Assembly: GCA_025055795.1 (NCBI GenBank)
Contig: JANWVV010000024.1
Span: forward strand, 1-62,044
Origin: Gemmataceae bacterium
GTDB taxonomy: Bacteria > Planctomycetota > Planctomycetia > Gemmatales > Gemmataceae
Length of the DNA: 62,044 nucleotides
Direction of reading: 5' to 3'
Within the stretch, counting starts at the first letter, position 1. Each line of letters starts with the position of its first letter. Below, piece after piece: positions 19,483 through 28,697 of the stretch. The notes under the pieces were generated by a model. It searched no databases. It was not told the origin of the DNA and worked only from the letters and a program-made list of their open reading frames with translations. Both the position numbers and the translations under genes were made by a program.

Positions 19483-19796
19483 CAATTCAGATCACCCATC
19501 CCCTTATAACTAATTATCCACTCTCCTTCAAAATCACCTTCTGAAACGAGCTACTCCATTACTGCATTTATGGACGCTACGTTTGAAACACAGCTCCCCT
19601 CTATTATTATGAGAGCGGCCAAAAGCTCATGCGTACCAAATCTAACTTTGGCAAGATGGCACTGTACAGTTCTACGCGTGCAAAGGGTCCGTTCTCCAGT
19701 CGGTGTGGTGGCAATAATACAGTAGCTAGCGAGCACTCCCTGGCTTGATTTATTGCCTGCCCTGTGATCAGCAGCCGGAACGGGCAACGTTTCATG
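19483..19796. other. Convergent intergenic region
   Basis: About 310 bases between the 3' end of the short lipoprotein and the 3' end of the serpin. Small minus-strand frames here lack ribosome sites and family features. I see no clear terminator hairpin. Confidence 0.4.
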
Positions 19797-21044
19797 TCAG
19801 GCCTTAGGCGGATCCATCAGCCGACCTATAAACAAGATACTACCGGTCTGATGATCCCGGATCAGGAACAGGAATGGCCGATCCGCCCGGAAGTATTTAG
19901 GAGTCGGAAGCGGTCGCACACTAGTAACACCTACTACAACACCGGTAGCGGCCGCTGCTTCCGTTCCTTCCTCATTTACGTCGACAAAGGCCTTATGCAC
20001 CACCGTAGAGATGGCCAGCTTTTCACCACCGGTGTGCATACCACTGAAATCTGCACCTTGACCGAAGGCTGCCTTGATCCCTAAGGCTTGTAAGGGATCA
20101 TTAAGAGTAAACGCTGTTTCTACCTTGAATTTTGGTAGGTAAACGTGGACTTCAGGCTCCCGGCGCAGAACTCCTAGCAAAGCCGTCAGACGGGCACTAG
20201 TCATTTCCTTTTCCAAAGCAGGCATTCCGTCATGGGTACGAGGCAGTATCACTGTCATGCTTAGTCGTCGTCCCACGTAGGGCAGATCGAGCACCTGGCA
20301 TTGCTCGTTTTCGCCGTACATATAACTGCCCACGCGATGCATCAGAGGCACCTCCGTTTTGGAGCCGTTGATCCGCGTAAATGGATGTGGCTTGGTCCGT
20401 TGCTTGTCGAATTGCTCAAGCCAATCGCCTTTGAAATAGATAGCATTGGTCAACACCAGTCGCGTCCACGCGGTAACAGTGCCTGGACTGAGCAGTTCTG
20501 TAATCTTGTCTCGGGTTTCTTTTTTCACCCAGTCATTAATGGTAGTGCGGGCTGCCTCAGTATTACTGACAAAATCGACCTCATACAGTCCGGCAGCGAA
20601 TTCCGTAGCGATGAGCTTTTTGTACTCGGGCCGCCAGGGGTAACCTTGCTGGGCCCAGAGAGCATTGGCCGTCGTTAGGGTGTAGCCACGCTTTTTAGGA
20701 TCAGTGGTCGGGTCATTGATGCTCCGGAGCAGTGCTCCGAAAGCAGCCGGGAAATCGGCGGGTAAATGCAAGGCTTTTTCCATTTCCTCAAATGTCGTTC
20801 CTTTGGCCCCCGCTGCGGTCATCGCTAAGGCGGTCGAGACACTAAATGGCGACAAAAATAGATTTCCTTGGTTGCTGTTGCGCAACTGTCCGTACAAGTC
20901 CCAAGCGAAAGCGGTATTGCCTGTCACCAAGCGAGACAGGTTCGGCTGCTCGGACAAAGCCCTTCCCCACGTGATCCGACTCGCCCCTGCAATAACTCCC
21001 AAAGCAGACGTTGCCAGAAACTGCCGGCGTGAAAGTGTAGACAT
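19797..21044 (-). CDS. Serpin-family protease inhibitor with Tat-like signal
   Basis: A 415-residue serpin from the ATG at 21044, preceded by GTGGAG; a longer frame to 21125 is possible but unsupported. The N-terminus 'TLSRRQFLATSALGVIAGAS' is a Tat-type export signal. The body shows serpin landmarks: 'GNLFLSPFSVSTALAMTAAG', 'LVLTNAIYFKGDWLEQFD', 'VLDLPYVGRRLSMTVILP' and 'VVHKAFVDVNEEGTEAAAAT'. The last is an intact inhibitory hinge with small residues at P12-P9. Counting from the hinge places Thr at P1 and Ser at P1', although the loop is about five residues longer than in alpha-1-antitrypsin, so P1 may be shifted. It probably traps secreted or envelope serine/cysteine proteases. Transcribed alone. 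Confidence 0.9.
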   Translation of the reverse strand: MSTLSRRQFLATSALGVIAGASRITWGRALSEQPNLSRLVTGNTAFAWDLYGQLRNSNQGNLFLSPFSVSTALAMTAAGAKGTTFEEMEKALHLPADFPAAFGALLRSINDPTTDPKKRGYTLTTANALWAQQGYPWRPEYKKLIATEFAAGLYEVDFVSNTEAARTTINDWVKKETRDKITELLSPGTVTAWTRLVLTNAIYFKGDWLEQFDKQRTKPHPFTRINGSKTEVPLMHRVGSYMYGENEQCQVLDLPYVGRRLSMTVILPRTHDGMPALEKEMTSARLTALLGVLRREPEVHVYLPKFKVETAFTLNDPLQALGIKAAFGQGADFSGMHTGGEKLAISTVVHKAFVDVNEEGTEAAAATGVVVGVTSVRPLPTPKYFRADRPFLFLIRDHQTGSILFIGRLMDPPKA

Positions 21045-21374
21045 CGCTGTGGCTCCACGTAAGGCCAAGGAACAGTACCCCCTAACTACCCCCTCCCAGT
21101 GGTACAGAAACACCACTGGCATCACTTCCGACGATTTCGGTCAGCCCTTCGATTGCTCACAGATAAATTGAACAACGCAATCAATACTCAACAACGTAGA
21201 GGTCGGCCAACTCGTCTTAGCGATATTCGGTCTTGTTTGCCGAACTGGCTGATAACTCTGGCAGCAAATGCTACGGGGTGACTCTTGCCTATATTCTGAA
21301 ATGGACCAAAACCTTGCCGCCAACGTAAATGAATCGGACAGTATGGCTTTATTGAGCTGTACCCGGCTTATTAA
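21045..21374. other. Intergenic region upstream of the serpin
   Basis: About 330 bases between the serpin start and the end of the RidA gene, both on the minus strand. It should contain the serpin promoter. No consensus promoter, RNA or ORF with support is seen. Confidence 0.35.
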
Positions 21375-21845
21375 TTAGTCCTGTATTTCGAAGATGCATT
21401 CGATTTCCACGGCAATGTTGCCGGGCAGGGAATTGTGTCCGACGGCACTGCGGGTACCCACGCCGGCGTCCTCGCCGAATACGTCTCGCATCAGTTCGGA
21501 AAAACCATTGATGACCTGCGGTTGTTCCTTGAAGTCGTCGGTGCAGTTGACCATGCCGAAGGTTTTGATCAGCCGCTTGACCTTGTTAAGGGAACCGAGG
21601 GTTTCCCGGACGGTGGCCAGAATGGCCAAACCGGTCTGGCGGGCGGCCTCCTTACCTTGTTCGAGGGTCAAATCCTGGCCGACCCGGCCTGTAATCATCG
21701 TTTTGTCCGGCTTGAGGGGGCCATGGCCCGACACAAACAACAGATTGCCCCATCGCAGGGCCGTTTTGTACACGGCGACCGGTTTGGGAGCCGGTGGTAA
21801 GACCAGGTGCAACTCCTGCAAACGTTGTTCCGGTGTACTTGGCAT
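21375..21845 (-). CDS. RidA/YjgF/Rid family protein
   Basis: A 156-residue member of the Rid superfamily from the ATG at 21845, which has GGAGG six bases upstream. Landmarks are 'LLFVSGHGPLKPD' near the first third, 'GRVGQDLTLEQGKEAARQTG', 'LGSLNKVKRLIKTFGMVNC' and 'GVGTRSAVGHNSLPGNIAVE', the last including the Arg that binds the carboxylate of imine substrates in deaminase-active Rid proteins. It is longer than E. coli RidA and matches the YjgF-like subgroup with a longer N-terminus. The likely role is hydrolysis of reactive enamine/imine intermediates in the cytoplasm. It stands alone, divergent from the SDH operon. Confidence 0.9.
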   Translation of the reverse strand: MPSTPEQRLQELHLVLPPAPKPVAVYKTALRWGNLLFVSGHGPLKPDKTMITGRVGQDLTLEQGKEAARQTGLAILATVRETLGSLNKVKRLIKTFGMVNCTDDFKEQPQVINGFSELMRDVFGEDAGVGTRSAVGHNSLPGNIAVEIECIFEIQD

Positions 21846-22102
21846 GACTTGTTTCCTCCATGGCCTGCATCGCCCACGGCTCATCCGAGCACATCATGTC
21901 TGTACCGGCTGTGGACAGGATACAACGAGGTCTTGCAAAAGCAAGTAAACAGCTCGATCTGCGTACTGAACCACGCCCCGGGCATGTTTTGGGTGTCAGG
22001 GTGTGGCTTTTTTGAAGGTATTTTCTTGTAAGTGAAGCGAAAATGGCATATGATTCGTCGTGCCGCTGGTTCCTTTCCGCATGCCAAGTGACGGAGGACG
22101 GC

Positions 22103-22891
22103 ATGGCCAGTTTTCCTCTCCCCTTACAGCCAGCCCGTAGCTTTGGTCAGACACATCGGCAGGACCGGTGGTGGCTACAACCGCTGAGTGTCTTGGTGGG
22201 GTTGACCCTGTTTGTTGTCTACGCGACTTGGGCTGCCTTGCAGGGAGAGTACTACACGTATGGTCCGTATTTGTCGCCGTTTTATTCGCCAGAGTTATGG
22301 GGGCGTTCGGAGCATGCATGGTGGGGCCCGGTGCCCTCGTGGTGGCCGGCCTGGCTACCTTACTCGCCTGCTATCCTCATTCTGTGGGCACCAGCAGGTT
22401 TCCGCCTGACCTGTTACTACTACCGCGGGGCATACTACAAGGCTTTCTGGGCAGACCCGCCCAACTGTGCCGTTGGCGAGCCCCGACACGGTTACATCGG
22501 CGAAAACGGCTGGCCCTTACGGATCATGAACATCCATCGTTACTTTCTGTACCTGGCCATTCTTTTCATCTTCATTTTGGCTTATGATGCGCTCAAAGCT
22601 TATCGTTTCGCCGATGGTTTTGGCATCGGCGTAGGCAGCCTGGTATTGACAGTCAACGTTATTCTGCTGGCGGGATACACCTTTGGCTGCCATTCGCTGC
22701 GGCATTTGGTGGGGGGGCGACGGGATAACCTGCGGACTGCACGCTGGTGCTCGGGTCTGTACCGCGGTTGTAGCGCGTTGAACCGCCGGCACATGCTGTG
22801 GGCTTGGATCAGTTTGTTTTCCGTCATGTTTGCTGACCTGTACGTCCGGTTGTGCGCAATGGGTATCTGGAAAGACTGGCGTCTGCTTTGA
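22103..22891 (+). CDS. sdhC: Succinate dehydrogenase/fumarate reductase membrane anchor subunit
   Basis: A 262-residue integral membrane protein from the ATG at 22103 (CGGAGG site); an upstream ATG at 22043 has no such support. Five hydrophobic segments can be seen, matching a type-B single-subunit cytochrome b anchor. Candidate haem ligands are the His residues in 'MNIHRYFLYLAIL' and 'GCHSLRHLVGG'. Its position directly before the flavoprotein and Fe-S genes, rather than the sequence itself, is the strongest evidence for this role. It would carry electrons between the Fe-S subunit and quinone. The flavoprotein ATG lies 48 bases after its stop, so the operon is tight. Confidence 0.82.
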   Translation: MASFPLPLQPARSFGQTHRQDRWWLQPLSVLVGLTLFVVYATWAALQGEYYTYGPYLSPFYSPELWGRSEHAWWGPVPSWWPAWLPYSPAILILWAPAGFRLTCYYYRGAYYKAFWADPPNCAVGEPRHGYIGENGWPLRIMNIHRYFLYLAILFIFILAYDALKAYRFADGFGIGVGSLVLTVNVILLAGYTFGCHSLRHLVGGRRDNLRTARWCSGLYRGCSALNRRHMLWAWISLFSVMFADLYVRLCAMGIWKDWRLL

Positions 22892-22938
22892 TCCGACCTG
22901 TGGACGTCAATGAGTCACATCAGGTGGAAGATCCAGCC

Positions 22939-24819
22939 ATGGCCATAGACTACCCGATCTACGAACACGACGTGCTGGTGGTAGGTGCCGGAGGGGCCGG
23001 GCTGCGGGCCGCCATCGAGGCGAGTGCTGCTGGCGTCTCGGTCGGGTTGGTGTGCAAGTCGCTGCTTGGCAAAGCGCATACCGTCATGGCCGAAGGGGGA
23101 ATCGCTGCGGCCTTGGCCAACGTTGATGCCCGCGACAACTGGAAAGTCCACTTCGCTGATACGATGCGAGGAGGGCAATACGTCAACAACTGGCGGATGG
23201 CACAGATTCATGCCCAGGAGGCGCCCGCGCGGGTGCGTGAGCTGGAAGCCTGGGGGGCCGTTTTCGACCGCACGGCCGATGGCCGCATCCTGCAGCGGAA
23301 CTTCGGCGGTCACAAGTATCCCCGTCTGGCCCACGTCGGTGACCGCACTGGACTGGAACTGATCCGCACCCTGCAGGACTACGGCATCCACCGCGGCATC
23401 AGCGTCTACATGGAACGAACCGTCTTTCGCTTGCTTAAGGACGGAGAGCGGATCGCCGGTGCCGTAGCCTACGACCGGGAACGAGGACGCTTCCTGGTCT
23501 TTCGGGCCAAAGCAGTGGTCCTGGCCACCGGCGGGGTTGGTCGGGCCTACAAAATTACGTCCAACTCCTGGGAGTACACCGGGGATGGTCACACCCTCGC
23601 CTACGATGCAGGGGCCGAACTGATCGACATGGAATTCGTTCAATTCCATCCGACCGGCATGGTCTGGCCTCCGAGCGTACGCGGCATCCTGGTGACCGAA
23701 GGAGTACGGGGTGAAGGGGGGGTGCTCCGTAATAACCGCGGCGAACGCTTCATGTTCCAGGACATTCCCGACAATTACAAGGCACAAACCGCGGAAAACG
23801 AGGAAGAGGGCTTTCTATACGTACTGGGGGAAAAATACCAGGGGCGGGACGCCCGCCGGCCACCCGAACTGCTAACCCGCGACCACGTGGCCCGCTGTAT
23901 CGTTCGCGAAGTCAAACAAGGACGCGGCAGCCCGCACGGGGGGGTCTTTCTGGAGCTGCAAAGCTTTTCGCAATGGTATGGCCGGCGTGTCAAAAATTTC
24001 AATGCTGCCGAGCATTGGAAGAAAAAACTCCCCAGCATGTATCACCAGTTCAAGGAACTGGCCGGTCTGGATATCACCCGCGAGCCGATGGAAGTAGGCC
24101 CCACCACCCATTACATCATGGGGGGCGTACGGGTCGACAGCGATACGCAAATGTCCCGGATTCCTGGCTTGTTCGCCTGTGGAGAATGTGCCGCTGGTAT
24201 CAATGGAGCTAATCGTCTAGGCGGCAATTCGCTGTCGGACCTGCTGGTCCTCGGCAAACGGGCCGGTGAGCATGCCGCTCGCTATGCCCAGCAACACACC
24301 TCCCTTCCCACCATCGACGCTGCTCAAGTGGAAGAGGCCATGCGTTGGGCTCTCGCCCCATTTGAGCGTACCCACGGCGAAAACCCCTTCCAGTTGCAGC
24401 AGGAACTTCAAGAACTCATGCAGAACCTGGTGGGTATCGTTCGGCGCGAAGACGAAATGCTCCGGGCTCTGGAAGGAATCGAACTACTGCGACGGCGGGC
24501 CCAGCAAGTGGCTGTCAGCGGCAACCGTGAATACAATCCGGGTTGGCACACCGCCCTGGACCTGCACAGCCTGTTGACCGTCTCCGAAGCGATCACTCGA
24601 GCTGCTTTGCTACGCAAGGAAAGCCGCGGAGCCCAATTCCGCGAAGATTATCCCCGCAAAGACTCGGCCAACTACGGCAAAGTCAACACGGTGGTAGCCA
24701 AGGGACCGGACGGCCGAATGCAGGTCCGCTTCGAACCCATCCCGCCTATGCCCCAGGAACTATTAGACATCATTCGCGAAGAAAACGGTGGTCAGTTACC
24801 CGAAGAATTGCGCTATTAG
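22939..24819 (+). CDS. sdhA: Succinate dehydrogenase/fumarate reductase flavoprotein subunit
   Basis: A 626-residue catalytic subunit from the ATG at 22939, with AGGTGGAAG just upstream; the in-frame codon at 22852 overlaps sdhC. It oxidises succinate to fumarate, or the reverse, on the cytoplasmic face. The FAD-binding dinucleotide fold (VVGAGGAGLRAAIEA) lies at residues 14-28, His47 in 'GKAHTVMAEGG' is the covalent FAD ligand, 'FVQFHPTGMVWPP' and 'LVTEGVRGEGGVL' carry substrate-binding residues, and 'NRLGGNSLSDLLVLGKRAG' is the C-terminal FAD motif. Length is typical. It is part of the sdhCAB operon. Direction of reaction in vivo cannot be told from sequence. Confidence 0.95.
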   Translation: MAIDYPIYEHDVLVVGAGGAGLRAAIEASAAGVSVGLVCKSLLGKAHTVMAEGGIAAALANVDARDNWKVHFADTMRGGQYVNNWRMAQIHAQEAPARVRELEAWGAVFDRTADGRILQRNFGGHKYPRLAHVGDRTGLELIRTLQDYGIHRGISVYMERTVFRLLKDGERIAGAVAYDRERGRFLVFRAKAVVLATGGVGRAYKITSNSWEYTGDGHTLAYDAGAELIDMEFVQFHPTGMVWPPSVRGILVTEGVRGEGGVLRNNRGERFMFQDIPDNYKAQTAENEEEGFLYVLGEKYQGRDARRPPELLTRDHVARCIVREVKQGRGSPHGGVFLELQSFSQWYGRRVKNFNAAEHWKKKLPSMYHQFKELAGLDITREPMEVGPTTHYIMGGVRVDSDTQMSRIPGLFACGECAAGINGANRLGGNSLSDLLVLGKRAGEHAARYAQQHTSLPTIDAAQVEEAMRWALAPFERTHGENPFQLQQELQELMQNLVGIVRREDEMLRALEGIELLRRRAQQVAVSGNREYNPGWHTALDLHSLLTVSEAITRAALLRKESRGAQFREDYPRKDSANYGKVNTVVAKGPDGRMQVRFEPIPPMPQELLDIIREENGGQLPEELRY

Positions 24820-24906
24820 TTGCTCCAGTTGAATCTTTTTTGAGGAAGAACATACTTTCGGTCAACTTCGCTCCACATGCCGAGATTGGCCACAGGGGGG
24901 ACGGCT

Positions 24907-25761
24907 ATGCCGCAGATACTTTTTCGCATCTGGAGGGGGGATCGCCACGGGGGACAATTCCGCGACTATCAAGTTGAGATTGGCGAAGGGATGGTGGTGT
25001 TGGATGCTATCCATCAGCTTCAGGCGACGCAAGCACCCGATTTGGCTTGCCGCTGGAATTGCAAAGCTGGCAAGTGCGGCTCGTGTGCGGCCGAGGTCAA
25101 CGGCATACCCCGGTTGATGTGTATGACCCGCATCAGCGACTTTCCGCCCGACCAACCCATAATTGTTGAACCAATGCAAACCTTTCCGTTGATTAAGGAT
25201 CTGGTGACCGACGTGTCCTGGAATTATCAGGTCAAGCAGCGGATCGCTCCGTTCCGTCCTCGCCCCCCCGATGCCCCTGACGGCACATGGCGCATGAGCC
25301 AGGCTGATATCGACCGCGTCCAGGAGTTCCGCAAATGCATCGAATGCTTTTTGTGTCAGGACGTTTGTCACGTACTACGCGATCACCATAAGCATGAGGA
25401 GTTCATCGGCCCACGTTTTTTTGTGCATACCGCTGCTCTGGAAATGCACCCCCTCGATACAGAAAACCGCATAGCGGCTCTTAAACGCGACTTCCACATC
25501 GGCTATTGCAACATAACTAAATGTTGTACCAAGGTGTGTCCTGAGCAGATCACCATCACCGACAACGCCATAATTCCGCTGAAAGAGCGTGTCGTTGACG
25601 AATTTTACGATCCGGTGCTCAAGTTGATTCAGTTGGTATTCCGGCCCCGGCGGTCGTCGTCTGTGCCGGCCCCCTCCTCATCACCCCACCCCCAATCCGC
25701 CCCTACCCTCTCATCTGCATCGGCTACCACTTCGGCACCAGTTTCGCCCTCTTCACCGTGA
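24907..25761 (+). CDS. sdhB: Succinate dehydrogenase/fumarate reductase iron-sulfur subunit
   Basis: A 284-residue electron-transfer subunit from the ATG at 24907, with a GGGGGGAC site. Cys52, Cys57, Cys60 and Cys72 form the plant-ferredoxin-type 2Fe-2S site (CKAGKCGSC... MC). 'CIECFLCQDVC' is a CX2CX2CX3C 4Fe-4S site, and 'CNITKCCTKVCPE' fits the remaining 3Fe-4S/4Fe-4S ligands. An unusual Ser/Pro/Ala-rich tail of about 30 residues follows the last conserved part and is not needed for the known function. Third gene of the sdhCAB operon, 87 bases after sdhA. Confidence 0.95.
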   Translation: MPQILFRIWRGDRHGGQFRDYQVEIGEGMVVLDAIHQLQATQAPDLACRWNCKAGKCGSCAAEVNGIPRLMCMTRISDFPPDQPIIVEPMQTFPLIKDLVTDVSWNYQVKQRIAPFRPRPPDAPDGTWRMSQADIDRVQEFRKCIECFLCQDVCHVLRDHHKHEEFIGPRFFVHTAALEMHPLDTENRIAALKRDFHIGYCNITKCCTKVCPEQITITDNAIIPLKERVVDEFYDPVLKLIQLVFRPRRSSSVPAPSSSPHPQSAPTLSSASATTSAPVSPSSP

Positions 25762-25805
25762 TTCCTCGGTCGCTAGTTTTCCTGATCCATTGCGGAGGTG
25801 TGGCG

Positions 25806-26312
25806 ATGTGGACCCTCAAACGTTTGCGGCCTGAGGCCATCCCCGCTGCGTTGGAGAAAGCCGAACGCTACCGCCTGCTTAATCAGCCCGAGCTGGCCCA
25901 GAGCATTTGTGAGGACATTTTGGCAATCGCCCCGGATCACCAGGAAGCGTTAATCACCCTGATTCTAGCCCTGACGGACCGTTTTGGTGAACCGCGGCCT
26001 CCGTCTCCGCGTCAGGCCCGCCAATTGCTGAACCGGCTGCACGGAGAATACGAACGGGCCTACTACGCTGGGCTGATCGCAGAACGCGAAGGTTTGGCTT
26101 GGTTGCGATCCGACAAGCCCCTTGCCGCTCAGCATGCTTATCAATGTCTGCGACAGGCGATGGAATACTACGAACAGGCCGAAACGCTCCGACCGCACAA
26201 CAACGACGATCCAATCTTGCGATGGAATACTTGTGTTCGCCTTCTGCTGGCGCATCCGGATCTAGCCCCCGCTGCCGAACCGGCAGAGGCCACCCACAGC
26301 CTCGAAGATTAA
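25806..26312 (+). CDS. Small TPR-like helical protein
   Basis: A 168-residue protein from the ATG at 25806, preceded by GCGGAGGTG. It is alpha-helical with TPR-like spacing: 'AIPAALEKAERYRLLNQPEL', 'AQSICEDILAIAPDHQEALI' and 'AYQCLRQAMEYYEQAETLRP'. No signal peptide or membrane segment is present. The gene begins 44 bases after sdhB and is probably read through from the SDH operon, so a role in assembling or partnering that complex is possible, but only from position. No family name recognised. Confidence 0.75.
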   Translation: MWTLKRLRPEAIPAALEKAERYRLLNQPELAQSICEDILAIAPDHQEALITLILALTDRFGEPRPPSPRQARQLLNRLHGEYERAYYAGLIAEREGLAWLRSDKPLAAQHAYQCLRQAMEYYEQAETLRPHNNDDPILRWNTCVRLLLAHPDLAPAAEPAEATHSLED

Positions 26313-26821
26313 CCCGTCAGAACAACAAAAAGCGCCGTGGACTGATACCCGCCATCGGGTACGGGCACTCTTTTAAAACCAGAACCAATAAACCGGTTCG
26401 CGTTAGTGATAGTCGCAATTCCTTTTGCCATTATTTCCAGATTCTATTTCATATTCAGCGAATGGACGTATAATTGAGTACAGGACAGCTTTTTGGAGGC
26501 CAGGAAAGGAACCTATCCCCTATGGTGGGGTAAGTTAAGGCAAGGTAGGGTGCACCTGCACACAATCGGCCACTCGATACGACAATGTATCTGTTTGGCC
26601 CACGCGTCCGTTGAATCGGAATCCATGCCTCGGAGGAATCAACTGCCTCAGTCATCAGCATAATATATCACAGTGTCACAGAGTTTTATCAAGCCAGCGA
26701 TCACAACGACGAAGTGTTAAGAATGGCCAAGTTTGCAACCGTTGTGGTAACGATCTTAACGTAAGCATCTGGCGGAGTAATGCTTGCGGTCAAGATGGAC
26801 GTCCCTGAGGGTGGATCAGAT
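26313..26821. other. Intergenic region before the HtrA-type protease
   Basis: About 500 bases with no supported gene. The stretch is locally AT-rich around 26660-26720, where a promoter for the protease would be expected, but no clear -35/-10 pair stands out. Confidence 0.4.
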
Positions 26822-28054
26822 ATGAGCCTTCATGAAGATCACAACGAGGGCTGGCCGCTAGAACGGCGACGGACCGTAGGGTCAGGCGAGACCAATGTGG
26901 GTGCCTGGCTAACCTTCCTGGCCGGGTTGATAATGTTGGCAGCTTTGTTCTATTGGATAGGCACGCGGCTATGGCAAGGACGCATCCCCCTGGCGCCACC
27001 TTTAAATCCGGAAGCTCAGCTCCGACCGGCCGTTCCACGCGAAGGCTTGGATTCTGAGGAACAAGAAGCTGTCGAGCTTTTCAAAAAAGTTTCACCCAGC
27101 GTCGTCAACGTGGACATCGTCACCAAGGCGAAACGGGTACCCTGGGACAATCGCATTTTCGAAATCCAGGCTGGTACAGGGTCCGGTTTCATATGGGATG
27201 ACGACGGCCGGATCGTCACCAACTTCCACGTCATCCAGGAATTGTACCAAAGGCCCAACTGGAGTTTGCGAGTGGTCATGGCTGATCGCTCCGCCCATGA
27301 AGTAATCGTTATTGGCGTGGCCCCCGATTACGATTTGGCCGTCCTCCAGTTTGCTCCCCATGACTTTCCTTCACGCAGCAAAATCAGAAAGGTCGAACTA
27401 ACCACCTCTCACGATCTCGAAGTAGGCATGAAAGCGTATGCGATTGGCAACCCTTTCGGCCTGAGCTTGACAATGACCAAGGGGATTATTTCGGCGCTGG
27501 ATCGGACCATCACTTCCCCCGCCAAGACCTTGATCCCAGGGGTGATTCAGCATAGCGCAGCGATCAACCCAGGCAATTCCGGGGGGCCACTGCTGGACCG
27601 TTTTGGCCGTTTGATTGGTGTCAATACAGCCATTGCCACGGCAGGTGACAATGCCGGAAACGTTGGTATCGGCTTTGCTATCCCCTCAGACACCGTCAAT
27701 TACGTGGTAACGCAACTGATTCGCAACGGTCGAATGTTGCAGCCCGATCTAGGGATCAAGCTGTGCGATCAGCGGCTATTGCGGCGAGCCAGATTCGACC
27801 GGGGTGTAATGATCGCTGAGGTGGTGCCAGGAGGACCGGCGGATAAGGCTGGCTTACGCGGCATTCAACGCAATTGGCGTACCGGTTTGTCCGAACCGGG
27901 TGATCTGATCCTGGCTATCAATGGACAACAAGTAGACAGCATTGCCGACTACGAGCGACTGTTGCGTCAGCTGAAACCCGGCCAGCGGGCCCGCCTGACT
28001 ATTGAACGGGGAGAGCAAACCTTCGACGTGGAAGTGATTGTCGGCGGTGCTTGA
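26822..28054 (+). CDS. HtrA/DegP-type S1C serine protease with PDZ domain
   Basis: About 410 residues from the ATG at 26822 (GGTGGA site); an ATG at 26780 is also in frame. One uncleaved membrane helix at about 27-45 anchors it, with the protease in the periplasm-like compartment. The catalytic triad is intact: His near residue 136 (TNFHVI), Asp near 170 (PDYDLAVLQF) and Ser near 253 (NPGNSGGPLL). One PDZ domain follows (about 310-405, with 'GPADKAGLRG' and 'GDLILAINGQ'), carrying an insertion compared with DegS-like proteins. It probably senses or degrades misfolded envelope proteins. Single gene, or followed by the 63-residue protein 141 bases downstream. Confidence 0.93.
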   Translation: MSLHEDHNEGWPLERRRTVGSGETNVGAWLTFLAGLIMLAALFYWIGTRLWQGRIPLAPPLNPEAQLRPAVPREGLDSEEQEAVELFKKVSPSVVNVDIVTKAKRVPWDNRIFEIQAGTGSGFIWDDDGRIVTNFHVIQELYQRPNWSLRVVMADRSAHEVIVIGVAPDYDLAVLQFAPHDFPSRSKIRKVELTTSHDLEVGMKAYAIGNPFGLSLTMTKGIISALDRTITSPAKTLIPGVIQHSAAINPGNSGGPLLDRFGRLIGVNTAIATAGDNAGNVGIGFAIPSDTVNYVVTQLIRNGRMLQPDLGIKLCDQRLLRRARFDRGVMIAEVVPGGPADKAGLRGIQRNWRTGLSEPGDLILAINGQQVDSIADYERLLRQLKPGQRARLTIERGEQTFDVEVIVGGA

Positions 28055-28195
28055 AGTGCCGCGATTACCTGGTACGGGATATAAAGTCGCAACGGCCGCT
28101 TGCCGATCTGAATGGCGTTGCTATACTTAAGTGTTGTTGTAACAGGCAGGTGCAGTGCGGGTAACCGCCCTTTGGAGTTCGTAAAGGATCCAGCC

Positions 28196-28387
28196 ATGAT
28201 CTCGACTGTCTCCTCTCCCCCCACTCCCACCGGCAATGTCGACCTGATTGAAGAACTCCGTTTGCGGCGATGGGCCCGCGAAAATTATGTGCCCCCTCAA
28301 ATGCGCGACCCCAATTGGCACCCCATCATTCTTGAAGAAATGCGCCGTAAAGACGACGAAATCAACGATCCCATCCTCGTCAGCTGA
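28196..28387 (+). CDS. Small acidic/basic cytoplasmic protein, 63 residues
   Basis: A 63-residue protein from the ATG at 28196, preceded by AAAGGA. The central part 'LIEELRLRRWARENYVPPQM' followed by 'RDPNWHPIILEEMRRKDDE' is charged and well-structured rather than low-complexity, and looks like a conserved planctomycete short protein. No signal peptide. Codon choice in the frame resembles neighbouring genes. No function is known to me. Confidence 0.65.
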   Translation: MISTVSSPPTPTGNVDLIEELRLRRWARENYVPPQMRDPNWHPIILEEMRRKDDEINDPILVS

Positions 28388-28697
28388 TAAAACACCTTAC
28401 TCCCCCGTACGTCACTCCCGCACCTATCTTGCCGTCAACAAATTATCTCTGGTGGCTTGGCCACCTTGTGCGAGGTCTACTCAGGTCATCATCATCTCCG
28501 GCGTCAGTGCCAGTATGGATCTAATCAGAGAGTGACGGGCAGTACAAGACCTCTGATTTTCCCATTTCGTCAAACTCGGTCTGTCATTGCAGACGACTTA
28601 AACTTTTAGCTGAGTTCCTAGGGAGGCGACCAGAACCAAACGGCTTTTTACCCACCTGGCGGACTGAAAAGAACCGTCTTCGAGTGGAGGGAAGCGG
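28388..28697. other. Intergenic region
   Basis: About 310 bases between the 63-residue protein and the RdgC-like gene. No supported ORF, RNA or promoter is seen. Confidence 0.35.
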
